In this document: positions 8,193 to 19,449 of the stretch, piece after piece
Layout: every line of letters starts with the position of its first letter
Position numbering within the stretch: the first letter of the stretch is position 1
Made by a program: the position numbers and the translations under genes
The notes under the pieces: model-generated
Told to the model about the DNA's origin: nothing
Databases searched by the model: none
The model's input: only the letters and a program-made list of their open reading frames with translations
Assembly (NCBI GenBank): GCA_052380005.1
Contig: JBQTCJ010000008.1
Strand: one strand, 5' to 3'
Origin: Salinarimonas sp052380005
Lineage (GTDB): Bacteria; Pseudomonadota; Alphaproteobacteria; Rhizobiales; Beijerinckiaceae
Length of the DNA stretch: 64,000 bases

Positions 8193-9131
8193 ATGAACGA
8201 ACGCTGGCCGCCGCTCCCTCACGAAGCCTGGGGCGAGACCTGCTCGGCGCTGCACCTCTGGTGCCAGATCCTCGGCAAGTATCGTCTCGCGCACGCGCCG
8301 TGGGTCAATCATTCATGGCACGCGACCCTCTATGTCGGCCCCCGGGGCCTGACGACCGGAGCGGTGCCGGATCCAACGGGTGCGATCGCGCTGACGCTCG
8401 ACCTGCACGATCACCTCCTCGTCGTGGAGGCGGCGGACGGCCGGCGCGAGACGATGCCGCTCGGGCCCATGAGCGTCGCGGACTTCTGCGCGCGGACGCG
8501 GGAGATGGTGGTCGCCCTGGGCGGTGGGTTCGCGATCCACGGGCGCCCGAGCGAGATCCCGGACGCGGTGCCGTTCGCGGACGACCGAACCCAACGGCCC
8601 TACGACGCGCGCGCGGTGGAGTATTTCCACACGGCGCTCCTGTCGATCGAGGCGGTCTTCCAGCATTTCCGCACGAGCTTCCTCGGCAAGGTCTCTCCGG
8701 TCCATTTGTTCTGGGGCTCGTTCGACCTCGCCGTGACGCGCTTCTCCGGCCGGCGCGCGCCGGAGCACCCGGGCGGCATTCCCAATCTGCCCGACGCCGT
8801 CACGCGGGAAGCCTACAGTCACGAGGTCTCGTCCGCCGGCTTCTGGCCCGGCGGGAACGGGATGGACGCCGCGTTCTATTCCTACGCCTACCCGACGCCG
8901 GAGGCCTTCGCTCGCGCGCAGGTCGCTCCGCAGGCGGCGACGTGGAACGGTGATCTCGGCGAGTTCCTCCTGCCCTACGAGGCGGTCCGCACCGCCGAGG
9001 ACCCGGCAGCGACGCTCCTGGCCTTCCTGGAGAGCACCTACGCGGCCGCCGCCGAGACCGGCGGCTGGGACCGCACGGCGCTCGAGTGCGCGCGGGGCGT
9101 GCCGCGCGTTCCCCGTGCGGTCCCGGCCTGA
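8193..9131 (+). CDS. DUF5996 family protein
   Basis: A 312-residue protein of the DUF5996 family; its biochemical role is unknown. The N-terminus (WPPLPHEAWGETCSALHLW) and the segments HSWHATLYVGPRGL and LFWGSFDLAVTRFSGR are characteristic of the family. There is no signal peptide or membrane segment. The ATG at 8193 has a GGGGG tract a few bases upstream; GTG 8187 is equally possible. It is convergent with the anti-sigma gene. Confidence 0.82.
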   Translation: MNERWPPLPHEAWGETCSALHLWCQILGKYRLAHAPWVNHSWHATLYVGPRGLTTGAVPDPTGAIALTLDLHDHLLVVEAADGRRETMPLGPMSVADFCARTREMVVALGGGFAIHGRPSEIPDAVPFADDRTQRPYDARAVEYFHTALLSIEAVFQHFRTSFLGKVSPVHLFWGSFDLAVTRFSGRRAPEHPGGIPNLPDAVTREAYSHEVSSAGFWPGGNGMDAAFYSYAYPTPEAFARAQVAPQAATWNGDLGEFLLPYEAVRTAEDPAATLLAFLESTYAAAAETGGWDRTALECARGVPRVPRAVPA

Positions 9132-9157
9132 AGCCGGGACGCCCGACACCCCGCGCG

Positions 9158-9928
9158 TCACTGCGGGATCAGCACGCCGGTATACACCACCGGCCCCGTC
9201 GGCGCGCCCGTCGGAGAGCCGCCGAGCGGCTCGACGCTGACCGCGAGGGTGGCGCCGGGCGTCGTGCGGGCGACCGCGGGCTCTAGGCGGATGTCGCTCG
9301 AGTCCTCGACGATGCCGAGCGAGCGTGGCGCGTCGCCCTCGGCGACCAGCCAGAGCTCGAGCGCCTGCTCGGGCGGCGCCTCCGCCGCGGGCGCGCGAAC
9401 GCGCACGAGGCCGCTCTCCACGTCCACCTGGACGATGAGCGCGGGGAGCTCACCGCCGCGATCGACGACGGCGACGTAGCGCTCCGCCGCCGGCTCGTCC
9501 GGCGGCAGCGGCGCGAACGTACCCGGCGCCAGGATCGCGAGCGCCACCAGCGCCGCCGCCAGCGCGCCGAGCGAGCCCGCCGCGACGCGCCAGCGCCCGA
9601 GCGCCCGGCGCAGCCGGCGGACCTCGTCGAGGGAGACCAACTCGGCCGCGGGCGAGGGCGAAGATGCTGGCCGCGTCGCCGGGCGGCCCTCGTCGAGCCG
9701 CGCCTCGATGCGCGCGAACAGCCCAGGCGGCGGCGCCACCGCCGGGACGGCGTCGCTCAAGGGCGCGAGCCGCTCCTGCCACGCCGCGACGGCGGCGGCG
9801 AGCGCCGGCTCGCGGGCGAGCCGTGCCTCGAACGCGGCGCGCTCCGCGCCGCGCAGGGTGCCGAGCGCGTACTCGCCGGCCAGCGCGTCGTCGTCGTCGC
9901 CTTCGTACATGTCCGTCCCGGCGCTCAT
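9158..9928 (-). CDS. Anti-sigma factor, RskA/ChrR-like
   Basis: A 256-residue membrane-anchored anti-sigma factor. The N-terminal cytoplasmic part (ALAGEYALGTLRGAERAAFEARL) is the zinc-less anti-sigma domain seen in RskA-type proteins. One transmembrane helix follows (about residues 115-135). The C-terminal RskA domain (YVAVVDRGGELPALIVQVD and a final PTGPVVYTGVLIPQ) is expected in the periplasm. It overlaps the sigma gene by ATGA, so the pair is translationally coupled. It should hold the ECF sigma factor inactive until a periplasmic signal arrives. Confidence 0.9.
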   Translation of the reverse strand: MSAGTDMYEGDDDDALAGEYALGTLRGAERAAFEARLAREPALAAAVAAWQERLAPLSDAVPAVAPPPGLFARIEARLDEGRPATRPASSPSPAAELVSLDEVRRLRRALGRWRVAAGSLGALAAALVALAILAPGTFAPLPPDEPAAERYVAVVDRGGELPALIVQVDVESGLVRVRAPAAEAPPEQALELWLVAEGDAPRSLGIVEDSSDIRLEPAVARTTPGATLAVSVEPLGGSPTGAPTGPVVYTGVLIPQ

Positions 9929-10494
9929 GACGACAGGCACCCCCGGAGCGCAGCGAGGCCGCGGTGCAGCCAGGTCTTGATCGTGTTGACGTTCTTGCCC
10001 GTGCGGGCGGCGAGCTCCTCGCGCGACCAACCTTCGCAATAGGCGAGGAGAATGCAATGCCTCTGCGTCTCCTCGAGGAGATCGAGGCAGCGGGTGAGCG
10101 CGTCGCGGTCGGCGAAGCTCTGGGCCGCGTCGAACGGGTCGGGGATCGCGGCGAAGGGGTCGTCGCCGTCCTCGCCCGGCTCGAGCAGCACCTCGCGGCG
10201 GACGCGCACTGCGTCGATGGCGCGGTTGCGCGCGATGGTGATCATCCAGGTCATCGGCCGCGCCTTCTCCGCCGCATAGGACGAGGCGCCGCGCCAGATG
10301 CCGAGAAAGACCTCCTGCAGCACCTCCTCGGCCATTCCCCGATCCCGCACGATACGGAGCACGACGCCGAAGAGTTTCGCGCTGGTTCGCTCGTACAGCC
10401 GCGCATAGGCACCGCGATCGGCGCGCGCGACCGCCGCGAGGAGGTCCTCCAACGGCTCGTCCACGGGCTCCTGCGGATCGGGGGGATGACGCAC
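9925..10494 (-). CDS. ECF-type RNA polymerase sigma factor
   Basis: A 189-residue sigma factor of the SigK/RpoE extracytoplasmic-function class. Region 2 reads YARLYERTSAKLFGVVLRIV with RPMTWMITIARNRAID; region 4 is the helix-turn-helix LLEETQRHCILLAYCEGWSREELA ending in TGKNVNTIKTWLHRGL, cited here in two pieces. GTG at 10494 is chosen because GAGG lies 5-6 nt upstream; longer frames run into the divergent promoter. It is coupled to the anti-sigma gene. The SigK-RskA-fasciclin arrangement of mycobacteria suggests that the divergent fasciclin gene is a target. Confidence 0.9.
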   Translation of the reverse strand: MRHPPDPQEPVDEPLEDLLAAVARADRGAYARLYERTSAKLFGVVLRIVRDRGMAEEVLQEVFLGIWRGASSYAAEKARPMTWMITIARNRAIDAVRVRREVLLEPGEDGDDPFAAIPDPFDAAQSFADRDALTRCLDLLEETQRHCILLAYCEGWSREELAARTGKNVNTIKTWLHRGLAALRGCLSS

Positions 10495-10690
10495 GCGGAC
10501 CTCGTCGCTCGACGCAAGGCGCGTAGAGATAGCGCATCGCGCGCGGAAGTCACGCGCTCGGCGGCGCGCGAAGCGCGCTACAGCCGGCCGCGACATTTCT
10601 CGCGCGCGCCCGAAACCTCGGCCGTCGGCGCTCCGTAGCTGCGCGCGATCCCCCAGGAGGATCGACGTCCAGAGACAGGAGCAAGATGCC

Positions 10691-11272
10691 ATGAAGACCA
10701 CGCTTCGAAGCCTCGCCCGTCACCTCGTTCTCGGCGCCGCGGTCTGCGTACCCCTCGCCTTCGGCGCCGGGCTCGCCTCCGCCCAGGCGGTCAAGATCGT
10801 CGGCGGCGCACCGATGCTGCCCTCGCGCACCATCGTCGAGAACGCGGTGAACTCCGCCGACCACACGACCCTCGTCGCCGCCGTCCAGGCCGCGGGGCTC
10901 GTCGACACGCTCTCGGGGCCCGGCCCGTTCACGGTCTTCGCGCCGACGAACCGCGCCTTCTCCCGACTGCCGGCGGGCACGGTCGACACGCTGCTCGAGC
11001 CGTCGAACAGGGGCCAGCTCACGGACGTGCTGACCTTCCACGTCGTGCCGGGCACCTACACGGCGTCCGAGCTCCTGGCGCTCGCCCAGCGCGAGGGCGG
11101 GCAGGCGGAGCTGCGCACGGTCGAGGGCGGGACGCTCGCCGTGCTGCTCGACCGCAACGGCAACGGCCCCTACATCGCCGACAACCAGGGCAACACCGCG
11201 CGCGTGCCCATCTCGGACGTGATGCAGGCGAACGGCGTCATCCACGTCATCGACAAGGTCCTGCTGCCGTGA
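10691..11272 (+). CDS. Secreted fasciclin-domain protein
   Basis: A 193-residue exported protein with an N-terminal signal peptide (cleavage around ASAQ, residue 35) and one FAS1 domain. The two family motifs are FTVFAPTNRAFSRLPAGTVD and VIHVIDKVLLP at the end. FAS1 domains mediate adhesion or ligand binding at the cell surface. An AGGAG-like site precedes the ATG. It is divergent from an ECF sigma/RskA-like pair, like MPT70/MPT83 with SigK in mycobacteria, so regulation by that sigma factor is likely. Confidence 0.92.
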   Translation: MKTTLRSLARHLVLGAAVCVPLAFGAGLASAQAVKIVGGAPMLPSRTIVENAVNSADHTTLVAAVQAAGLVDTLSGPGPFTVFAPTNRAFSRLPAGTVDTLLEPSNRGQLTDVLTFHVVPGTYTASELLALAQREGGQAELRTVEGGTLAVLLDRNGNGPYIADNQGNTARVPISDVMQANGVIHVIDKVLLP

Positions 11273-11279
11273 GGCCCGC

Positions 11280-11316
11280 GGCGCCGGGCGGGGCCTTTCG
11301 CCCGCGCCCCGGCGCC
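11280..11316. terminator. Hairpin between convergent fasciclin and sbtB genes
   Basis: A 9-bp perfect inverted repeat GGCGCCGGG / CCCGGCGCC (11280-11288, 11308-11316) with an inner GGGC/GCCC fold fills the short gap between two convergent genes. There is no T-run, so termination is inferred from position. Confidence 0.45.
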
Positions 11317-11317
11317 C

Positions 11318-11674
11318 TCAGAAATGCTCGCGCCGGATCACGGACACGTCGGACACGGTGACGACACCGATCTGGCGCGAGAGGAGCTTGTAGACGGGCT
11401 CGAGCACGTCCGGCACGCGGCTCTCGTCGAGGACGCAGATCACGAGCACCATCTGGCCGGCGTCGGAAACGAGCCCGGCGCGGCGCCAGGAGCCCTCGCG
11501 GCCGCGCCCGGCCAGCGCCGGGACCACGGTGTAGCCGGTCACGGCGAGGCGATCGAGCAGGTCGAGCAGGCGGTTCATGATCGGCGCCTCGACGATGATG
11601 TCGAGGCGCTTCTTGGCGTGGGTCTCGAGCCGCGGCCTGGGGGCCGCGGGCGCGGGCGTCTCGTCGTTGGTCAT
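11318..11674 (-). CDS. sbtB: P-II-like regulator SbtB
   Basis: A 118-residue P-II-like protein expected to control the adjacent SbtA. After a short Pro/Ala tail the ferredoxin-like fold is visible: KKRLDIIVEAPIMNRLLDLL, GYTVVPALAGRGREG in the T-loop position, and VLVICVLDESRVPDVLEPVY. In cyanobacteria SbtB binds adenine nucleotides and modulates SbtA. The start codon overlaps the sbtA stop as ATGA, giving coupled translation. Confidence 0.85.
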   Translation of the reverse strand: MTNDETPAPAAPRPRLETHAKKRLDIIVEAPIMNRLLDLLDRLAVTGYTVVPALAGRGREGSWRRAGLVSDAGQMVLVICVLDESRVPDVLEPVYKLLSRQIGVVTVSDVSVIRREHF

Positions 11675-12660
11675 GACAGCGCCTCCGCGAGCGCGATGTA
11701 GAGCGGGATGCCGAGCGTCAGGTTGAACGGGAAGGTGACGCCGAGCGAGAGGGTGAGGTAGATCGCCGGGCGCGCCTCGGGGAGCGCGAGGCGCATCGCG
11801 GCGGGCACGGCGATGTAGGAGGCCGACGCCGAGAGCGTGATCAAGAGCGCCGTCCCGCCGGCCGAGAGCCCGAGAGGCAGGGAGACCAGCGCCGCCAGCG
11901 TCGCGCCGACGAGGGGCATGTAGAGCCCGAAGGCGAGCACCGGCCCCTTCAGCTCGCGCCAGCCCGAGCGCAGGCCGCGCCCGGCGACGAGGCCCATGTC
12001 GAGCAGGAACAGGCACAGCACCCCCTGGAAGGGAGCGACGAGGAACGGCGAGACGATCTCGAGCCCGCGATCTCCCGTGATCCAGCCGATCACGAAGGCG
12101 CCGGCGAGAAGCACGATCGAGCCGTTGAGGAGGATCTCGCGCAGGAGCGCTCCCTGCGGCTCGGCCTCCTCGCCCTCCGCGCCGCGCCCCGCCGCCTTGC
12201 GCGCACGCTGGGCGAGCCACAGCGCGGTGAGGATGGCGGGCGCCTCCATCACGGCGGCGACCGCGACGAGGTAGCCCTCCGCCACGAGCCCCGAGAGCCG
12301 CACCGATTCCGAGGCGGCGACGAAGGTGACGATCGAGATCGAGCCGTAGTGGGCCGCCACCGCCGCGGCGTCGAGCGCAGGCAGCTTCGTGGTGCGCCGC
12401 AGGATCTGGAAGGCGATCCAGGGAATGGAGAAGCTCAGCAGCGCGCCGGCGATCACGGCGCCGATCAGCCGGGCGTCGACCCCATGGCCGGCGACGCTCG
12501 CCCCGCCCTTGAAGCCGATCGCCATCATCAGGTAGAGCGCCAGCGCCTTCGCCACGGCGTCGGGCACAGCGAGATCCGAGCGCGCGAGCGCCGCCGCGAG
12601 CCCGAGCGCGAAGAACAGGACGATCGGCGAGGTGAGGTTGGCGAGGACGAGATCCAGCAC
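11671..12660 (-). CDS. sbtA: Sodium-dependent bicarbonate transporter SbtA
   Basis: A 329-residue integral membrane protein of the SbtA family (high-affinity Na+/HCO3- symport in cyanobacteria). About ten hydrophobic segments are seen, with family features such as LYLMMAIGFKGGASVAGHG near the N-terminus and LSASASYIAVPAAMRLALPE in the second half. The start is GTG at 12660, giving MLDLVLANLTSPIVLF. It forms an operon with sbtB and is divergent from ppc, whose enzyme consumes bicarbonate. Confidence 0.9.
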   Translation of the reverse strand: MLDLVLANLTSPIVLFFALGLAAALARSDLAVPDAVAKALALYLMMAIGFKGGASVAGHGVDARLIGAVIAGALLSFSIPWIAFQILRRTTKLPALDAAAVAAHYGSISIVTFVAASESVRLSGLVAEGYLVAVAAVMEAPAILTALWLAQRARKAAGRGAEGEEAEPQGALLREILLNGSIVLLAGAFVIGWITGDRGLEIVSPFLVAPFQGVLCLFLLDMGLVAGRGLRSGWRELKGPVLAFGLYMPLVGATLAALVSLPLGLSAGGTALLITLSASASYIAVPAAMRLALPEARPAIYLTLSLGVTFPFNLTLGIPLYIALAEALS

Positions 12661-12782
12661 GCGCGTGACACCCGGGAGCTCGAAGACGGATGCCCGGTCC
12701 TAGCGGAGGACGGCGCGCGTGAGAAGGGCGCCTCAGGGTGGGTTGGAGGTTGGCGAACGAAGATCGCCCGCCCCCCGCTTGA

Positions 12783-15632
<2,850 letters not shown>

Positions 15633-15688
15633 TCGCGTCTCCTCCGGCAGCCGCCGGGCGGGCGGGCTATGGGGAGGGGAGACGCATC

Positions 15689-16090
15689 GTGGACGACGAG
15701 AGGTACGAGACGGGGCTCGCCAACCGCAAGGCGGTGCTCGGCGAGGCGCACGTCGAGCGCTCGCTGGCGGGGGCGGGCGCCTTCGCGGGGCCGTGGCAGG
15801 ACTTCGTCACGCGCACCGCCTGGCACGACGTGTGGAACGACGAGGCGCTGCCCTGGAAGACGCGCTCGATGATCGTGCTCACGATCACGACGACGCTCCA
15901 CCGCGAGGAGGAGTTCAAGCTCCACCTGCGCCCGGCGCTGAAGAACGGGGTGACCATTCCCGAGCTGCGGGCGCTCCTGATCCAGTGCGCGGTCTATGCC
16001 GGCGTGCCGGCGGCGAACGCCGCCTTCCGCTGGGTTCGCGAGGTCCTCGGCGACGAGGCCGACGCGCTGGCGGCGCCGGGAGACGGTTGA
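15689..16090 (+). CDS. pcaC: 4-carboxymuconolactone decarboxylase family protein (PcaC-like)
   Basis: A 133-residue small helical protein. The order of conserved pieces fits PcaC of the beta-ketoadipate pathway: ERYETGLANRKAVLGEAHVE, RTAWHDVWNDEALPWKTRSM, HREEEFKLHLRPALKNGVT and a final YAGVPAANAAFRWVREVL. The active-site EEEF/H region is intact. GTG at 15689 is preceded by GGAGGGGAG. It lies after ppc and about 25 kb from the pcaHG-pobA-pcaB genes, so membership of that pathway is likely but other CMD-type roles (peroxidase-like) remain possible. Confidence 0.8.
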   Translation: MDDERYETGLANRKAVLGEAHVERSLAGAGAFAGPWQDFVTRTAWHDVWNDEALPWKTRSMIVLTITTTLHREEEFKLHLRPALKNGVTIPELRALLIQCAVYAGVPAANAAFRWVREVLGDEADALAAPGDG

Positions 16091-16205
16091 CGGCGCAACT
16101 AATATCATGCTGACTTGAGGACGAGGTCGTATGCGCACGAATGATCGTCGTCGCGCGCGCCGCGAAGCCCGGAAAACGGGCCGACAAGAGGGAGAGACCG
16201 ACATC

Positions 16206-17267
16206 ATGCCCAGGATTGCCGTCACCCGTCTCGCGCTCGCCGCCGTCGCGGCCGCGCTGACGTTCTCGACCGCGCTGACCAGCCCGGCCGCCGCGCAGGA
16301 GGTGACGCTGCGCGTCCACCACTTCCTGCCCGCAGCCTCGCAGGCGCACCAGAACTGGCTCGTGCCCTGGGCCGAGAAGGTCGAGGCGGACTCGCAGGGC
16401 CGCATCGACGTCGAGATCTTCCCGGCGATGCAGCTCGGCGGGCGCCCGCCGCAGCTCTACGATCAGGCCCGCGACGGCATCGTCGACGTGGTCTGGACGC
16501 TCGCCGGCAACACGCCCGGCCGCTTCCCCTCGCTCGAGGCGATGGAGCTGCCCTTCGTCCCGCACGCCACCGGCGCGGTGACGAGCGCCGCCGCGCACGA
16601 GTTCTACGAAGAGAACGCGACGGGCGAGCTCGACGACGTCCACGTGCTCGCGGTCTTCGGCCACGGCCACGGCAACTTCTACACCCGCGAGAAGACGATC
16701 GTGCGGCCCGAGGACGTCGAGGGCATGACGATCCGCGTGCCCAACCGCGTCATCAACCAGACGCTCGCCAACCTCGGCGCCAACCCGCAGGGCATCCCTG
16801 CGCCGGGCGTGCCGGAGGCGCTCTCGCGCGGCGTCGTCCAGGGCGTGGTCTTCCCCTACGAGGTGGTGCCCGCGCTCAAGGTGAACGAGCTCACCGACAA
16901 GGTCGGCGCCTTCACCGGCGACCGCTCGCTCTACACGGCGATCTTCCTGTTCGTCATGAACAAGGGCGTCTACGAGGGGATGTCGGACGAGAACAAGGCG
17001 GTGATCGACGCCAATTCCGGCCTCGAGCTCGCCCGCCAGACCGGCGCCAAGTGGGACGAGTGGGACCTCGTCGGCAAGGCTGCGATCGAGGAGACCGGCA
17101 ACGAGATCACGCTGATCGAGGGCGAGGCGCTCGAAGCCTGGAAGGCCGCCGGCGAGCCGGTGATCGAGGCCTGGATCGCGGAGCAGGACGCGGCGGGCCG
17201 CGACGGCGCCGCGCTCGTCCAGTCCGCGCGCGACCTCGTCGCCCAGCACGAAGCCGCGGCCAACTGA
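16206..17267 (+). CDS. TRAP transporter substrate-binding protein (DctP type)
   Basis: Periplasmic solute receptor of a tripartite ATP-independent transporter, 353 residues. The signal peptide ends near PAAAQ. The mature protein shows the DctP features: LRVHHFLPAASQAHQNWLVP, GRIDVEIFPAMQLGG, and VRPEDVEGMTIRVPN with the conserved carboxylate-binding arginine. Followed after 14 nt by the small permease and then the large one, it forms a complete dctPQM operon. The ligand is probably an organic acid; it cannot be named from sequence. Confidence 0.93.
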   Translation: MPRIAVTRLALAAVAAALTFSTALTSPAAAQEVTLRVHHFLPAASQAHQNWLVPWAEKVEADSQGRIDVEIFPAMQLGGRPPQLYDQARDGIVDVVWTLAGNTPGRFPSLEAMELPFVPHATGAVTSAAAHEFYEENATGELDDVHVLAVFGHGHGNFYTREKTIVRPEDVEGMTIRVPNRVINQTLANLGANPQGIPAPGVPEALSRGVVQGVVFPYEVVPALKVNELTDKVGAFTGDRSLYTAIFLFVMNKGVYEGMSDENKAVIDANSGLELARQTGAKWDEWDLVGKAAIEETGNEITLIEGEALEAWKAAGEPVIEAWIAEQDAAGRDGAALVQSARDLVAQHEAAAN

Positions 17268-17281
17268 GGCGACCCGGGTCG

Positions 17282-17875
17282 ATGACGGCGACGACGACAC
17301 GACGACCGACGGCGGCGCTCTCCGCCGTCGGCGCCTTGCTGGAGCGTGCCTGCGGCGCCGTCGCGGTGCTCGGTGGCATCGCGCTGCTCGGCATGATCGC
17401 CGTCTCGGTCGTGTCGATCACGGGGCGCTCGATCCTGCCCGGGCTCGCTGGCCTCGTCGGGCTGGAGTTCCGGGCGGCCTCGATCCCCGGCGACATCGAG
17501 CTCGTGCAGATCGGCACGGGCATCGCCGTGTTCTCCTTCCTGCCGTTCTGCCAGCTCAGGCGCGGCAACGTGCTCGTCGACTTCTTCACCTCGGGCGCCG
17601 CCTTGCGCGTGCGCGCGGCGCTCGACCTCGTCGGCAACCTGATCTTCACGGTGCTCGCCGGCTTGATCGCCTGGCGCCTCGTGCTCGGGCTCCAGGACAA
17701 GCTCGCCTACAACGACACGACGATGGTGCTGCGCCTGCCGGAGGCGTACCCCTTCGCCTTCGGTGTCGCCTGCGCCTGGCTGCTCGCGATCGTATGCGCC
17801 TACACGGTCTGGCGCTCCGCCGAGGAGATCCGCGCGAACAGGCCGATCGGCCCCCACGACGTCGCCGAGCACTGA
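17282..17875 (+). CDS. TRAP transporter small permease (DctQ type)
   Basis: A 197-residue membrane protein with four hydrophobic helices and the DctQ pattern (ALLGMIAVSVVSITGRSILP; FSFLPFCQLRRGNVLVDFFT). It pairs with the DctM subunit to form the membrane part of the importer. It starts 14 nt after the receptor gene. Confidence 0.9.
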   Translation: MTATTTRRPTAALSAVGALLERACGAVAVLGGIALLGMIAVSVVSITGRSILPGLAGLVGLEFRAASIPGDIELVQIGTGIAVFSFLPFCQLRRGNVLVDFFTSGAALRVRAALDLVGNLIFTVLAGLIAWRLVLGLQDKLAYNDTTMVLRLPEAYPFAFGVACAWLLAIVCAYTVWRSAEEIRANRPIGPHDVAEH

Positions 17876-17891
17876 GAGAGGCGCTCCTTCC

Positions 17892-19220
17892 ATGTCCAAC
17901 GTCGCGCTGGGCGTTCTCTCCTTCGGGATCCTGCTCGGGCTCCTCGTCGTGCGAATCCCCATCGGCGTGGCGATGGCGGCGGTGGGCGGCGCCGGCTTCG
18001 TCTACCTGTCGGGCCTGACGCCCTTCCTCGCCTACCTGAAGCAGACGCCGTGGGAGGTGTTCGCCAACTACTCGCTCTCGGTGATCCCGCTCTTCCTGCT
18101 GATGGGGAACTTCGCGGCGCGCTCGGGACTCTCGGCGAACCTGTACCGGGCGGCGAACGGTTTCCTCGGGCACTACAAGGGCGGGCTCGCGATGTCGTCG
18201 GTGGGGGCCTGCGCCGCCTTCGGCACGATCTGCGGCTCCTCGCTCGCGACCGCGGCCACGATGGGCCGCGTGGCGCTGCCGGAGATGCGCAAGTACGGCT
18301 ACTCGGGCGCGCTCGCCACGGGCTCGATCGCGGCGGGCGGCACGCTCGGCATCCTGATCCCGCCTTCCGTCGTGCTGGTGATCTACGCCATCCTCACCCA
18401 GCAGAACATCGCCAAGATGTTCCTCGCCGCCGCGGTGCCGGCGCTCTTGGCGGTCATCGGCTTCATGATCGCGGTGCGCGTCTACCTCGCGCTCTCGCCC
18501 GAGTCCGGGCCGCCGTCGCCGGCAATTCCGTGGCGCGAGCGCATCGCACGCCTCGCGAGCGTGTGGCCCGTCGTCGTGATCTTCCTCGCCGTGTTCGTCG
18601 GCATGAACGGCGAGACGCTGTTCGGCCGCGCGCTGTTCACGCCCACCGAGGGCGCGGCGGTCGGCGCCTTCGGCACCTGCCTCGCCGCGCTGACCTACGG
18701 CCACCTGCGCCCGCGCGAGATCGTCGAGGTCTTGAAGGACACCGCCGTGCAGACGGCGATGATCTTCCTCATCCTGCTCGGCGCGGACTTCTACAACGCC
18801 TTCCTCGCCCGCACGCAGATGCCCATGGCGGCCGGCGAATGGATCTCCGCGCTCGGGCTGGCGCCGATCGTGGTGCTGATCGTCATCGTCGCGCTCTACC
18901 TCGCGCTCGGCGCGATGATGGATTCGCTGTCGATGATCCTGCTCACCATCCCGATCTTCTTCCCCATCGTGATGGCGCTCGACTTCGGGCTGACGCCCGA
19001 GGAGACCGCGATCTGGTTCGGGATCATCATCCTGATCGTGGTGGAGCTGGGGCTGATCACCCCGCCCGTCGGGCTCAACGTCTACATCATCAACGGCTTG
19101 GCCAAGGACGTCCCGATGTGGGAGACGTTCAAGGGCGCCTCGGTCTTCCTCGCCGCCGAGATCGTCCGCGTGGCGCTGCTCATCGCCTTCCCGGCGCTGA
19201 CGCTGTGGCTCGTGACGTAG
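17892..19220 (+). CDS. TRAP transporter large permease (DctM type)
   Basis: A 442-residue, about 12-helix protein that drives solute import with a sodium gradient. Typical sequences are the start LLVVRIPIGVAMAAVGG, the motif FGTICGSSLATAATMGRVALP, GGTLGILIPPSVVLVIYAIL and PTEGAAVGAFG. Sixteen nt separate it from the DctQ gene; it ends the operon ahead of a stem-loop at 19271. Confidence 0.93.
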   Translation: MSNVALGVLSFGILLGLLVVRIPIGVAMAAVGGAGFVYLSGLTPFLAYLKQTPWEVFANYSLSVIPLFLLMGNFAARSGLSANLYRAANGFLGHYKGGLAMSSVGACAAFGTICGSSLATAATMGRVALPEMRKYGYSGALATGSIAAGGTLGILIPPSVVLVIYAILTQQNIAKMFLAAAVPALLAVIGFMIAVRVYLALSPESGPPSPAIPWRERIARLASVWPVVVIFLAVFVGMNGETLFGRALFTPTEGAAVGAFGTCLAALTYGHLRPREIVEVLKDTAVQTAMIFLILLGADFYNAFLARTQMPMAAGEWISALGLAPIVVLIVIVALYLALGAMMDSLSMILLTIPIFFPIVMALDFGLTPEETAIWFGIIILIVVELGLITPPVGLNVYIINGLAKDVPMWETFKGASVFLAAEIVRVALLIAFPALTLWLVT

Positions 19221-19270
19221 GGGTCGTTCGCCCTCGCTCGCCGGGATCGCCTCAGCGCCGATGCCGCTCT

Positions 19271-19295
19271 TGTCCTTCCCCTACAGGGAAGGACA
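19271..19295 (+). terminator. Stem-loop downstream of the first TRAP operon
   Basis: A perfect 10-bp stem TGTCCTTCCC / GGGAAGGACA (19271-19280, 19286-19295) with a 5-nt loop. The CCTTCCC-ctaca-GGGAAGG core resembles other intergenic hairpins in this window (39833, 40925, 41132) and a half copy at 30-55, so it may be a dispersed repeat that also terminates transcription. Confidence 0.5.
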
Positions 19296-19449
19296 GGGGG
19301 CGCCGGCGTCCTTCGGCCAACTCTCCGGCACACGTCCTCCGGAGCCGAGGGAGGCACAGGAGGCGTGTGCACCGACTGGCCCTGTCGGGGAATGAGAAGG
19401 CTGGCCGCTCGACCCATGCCCGACCCGCTCCGAGCAGGGCCGCCCGCGA

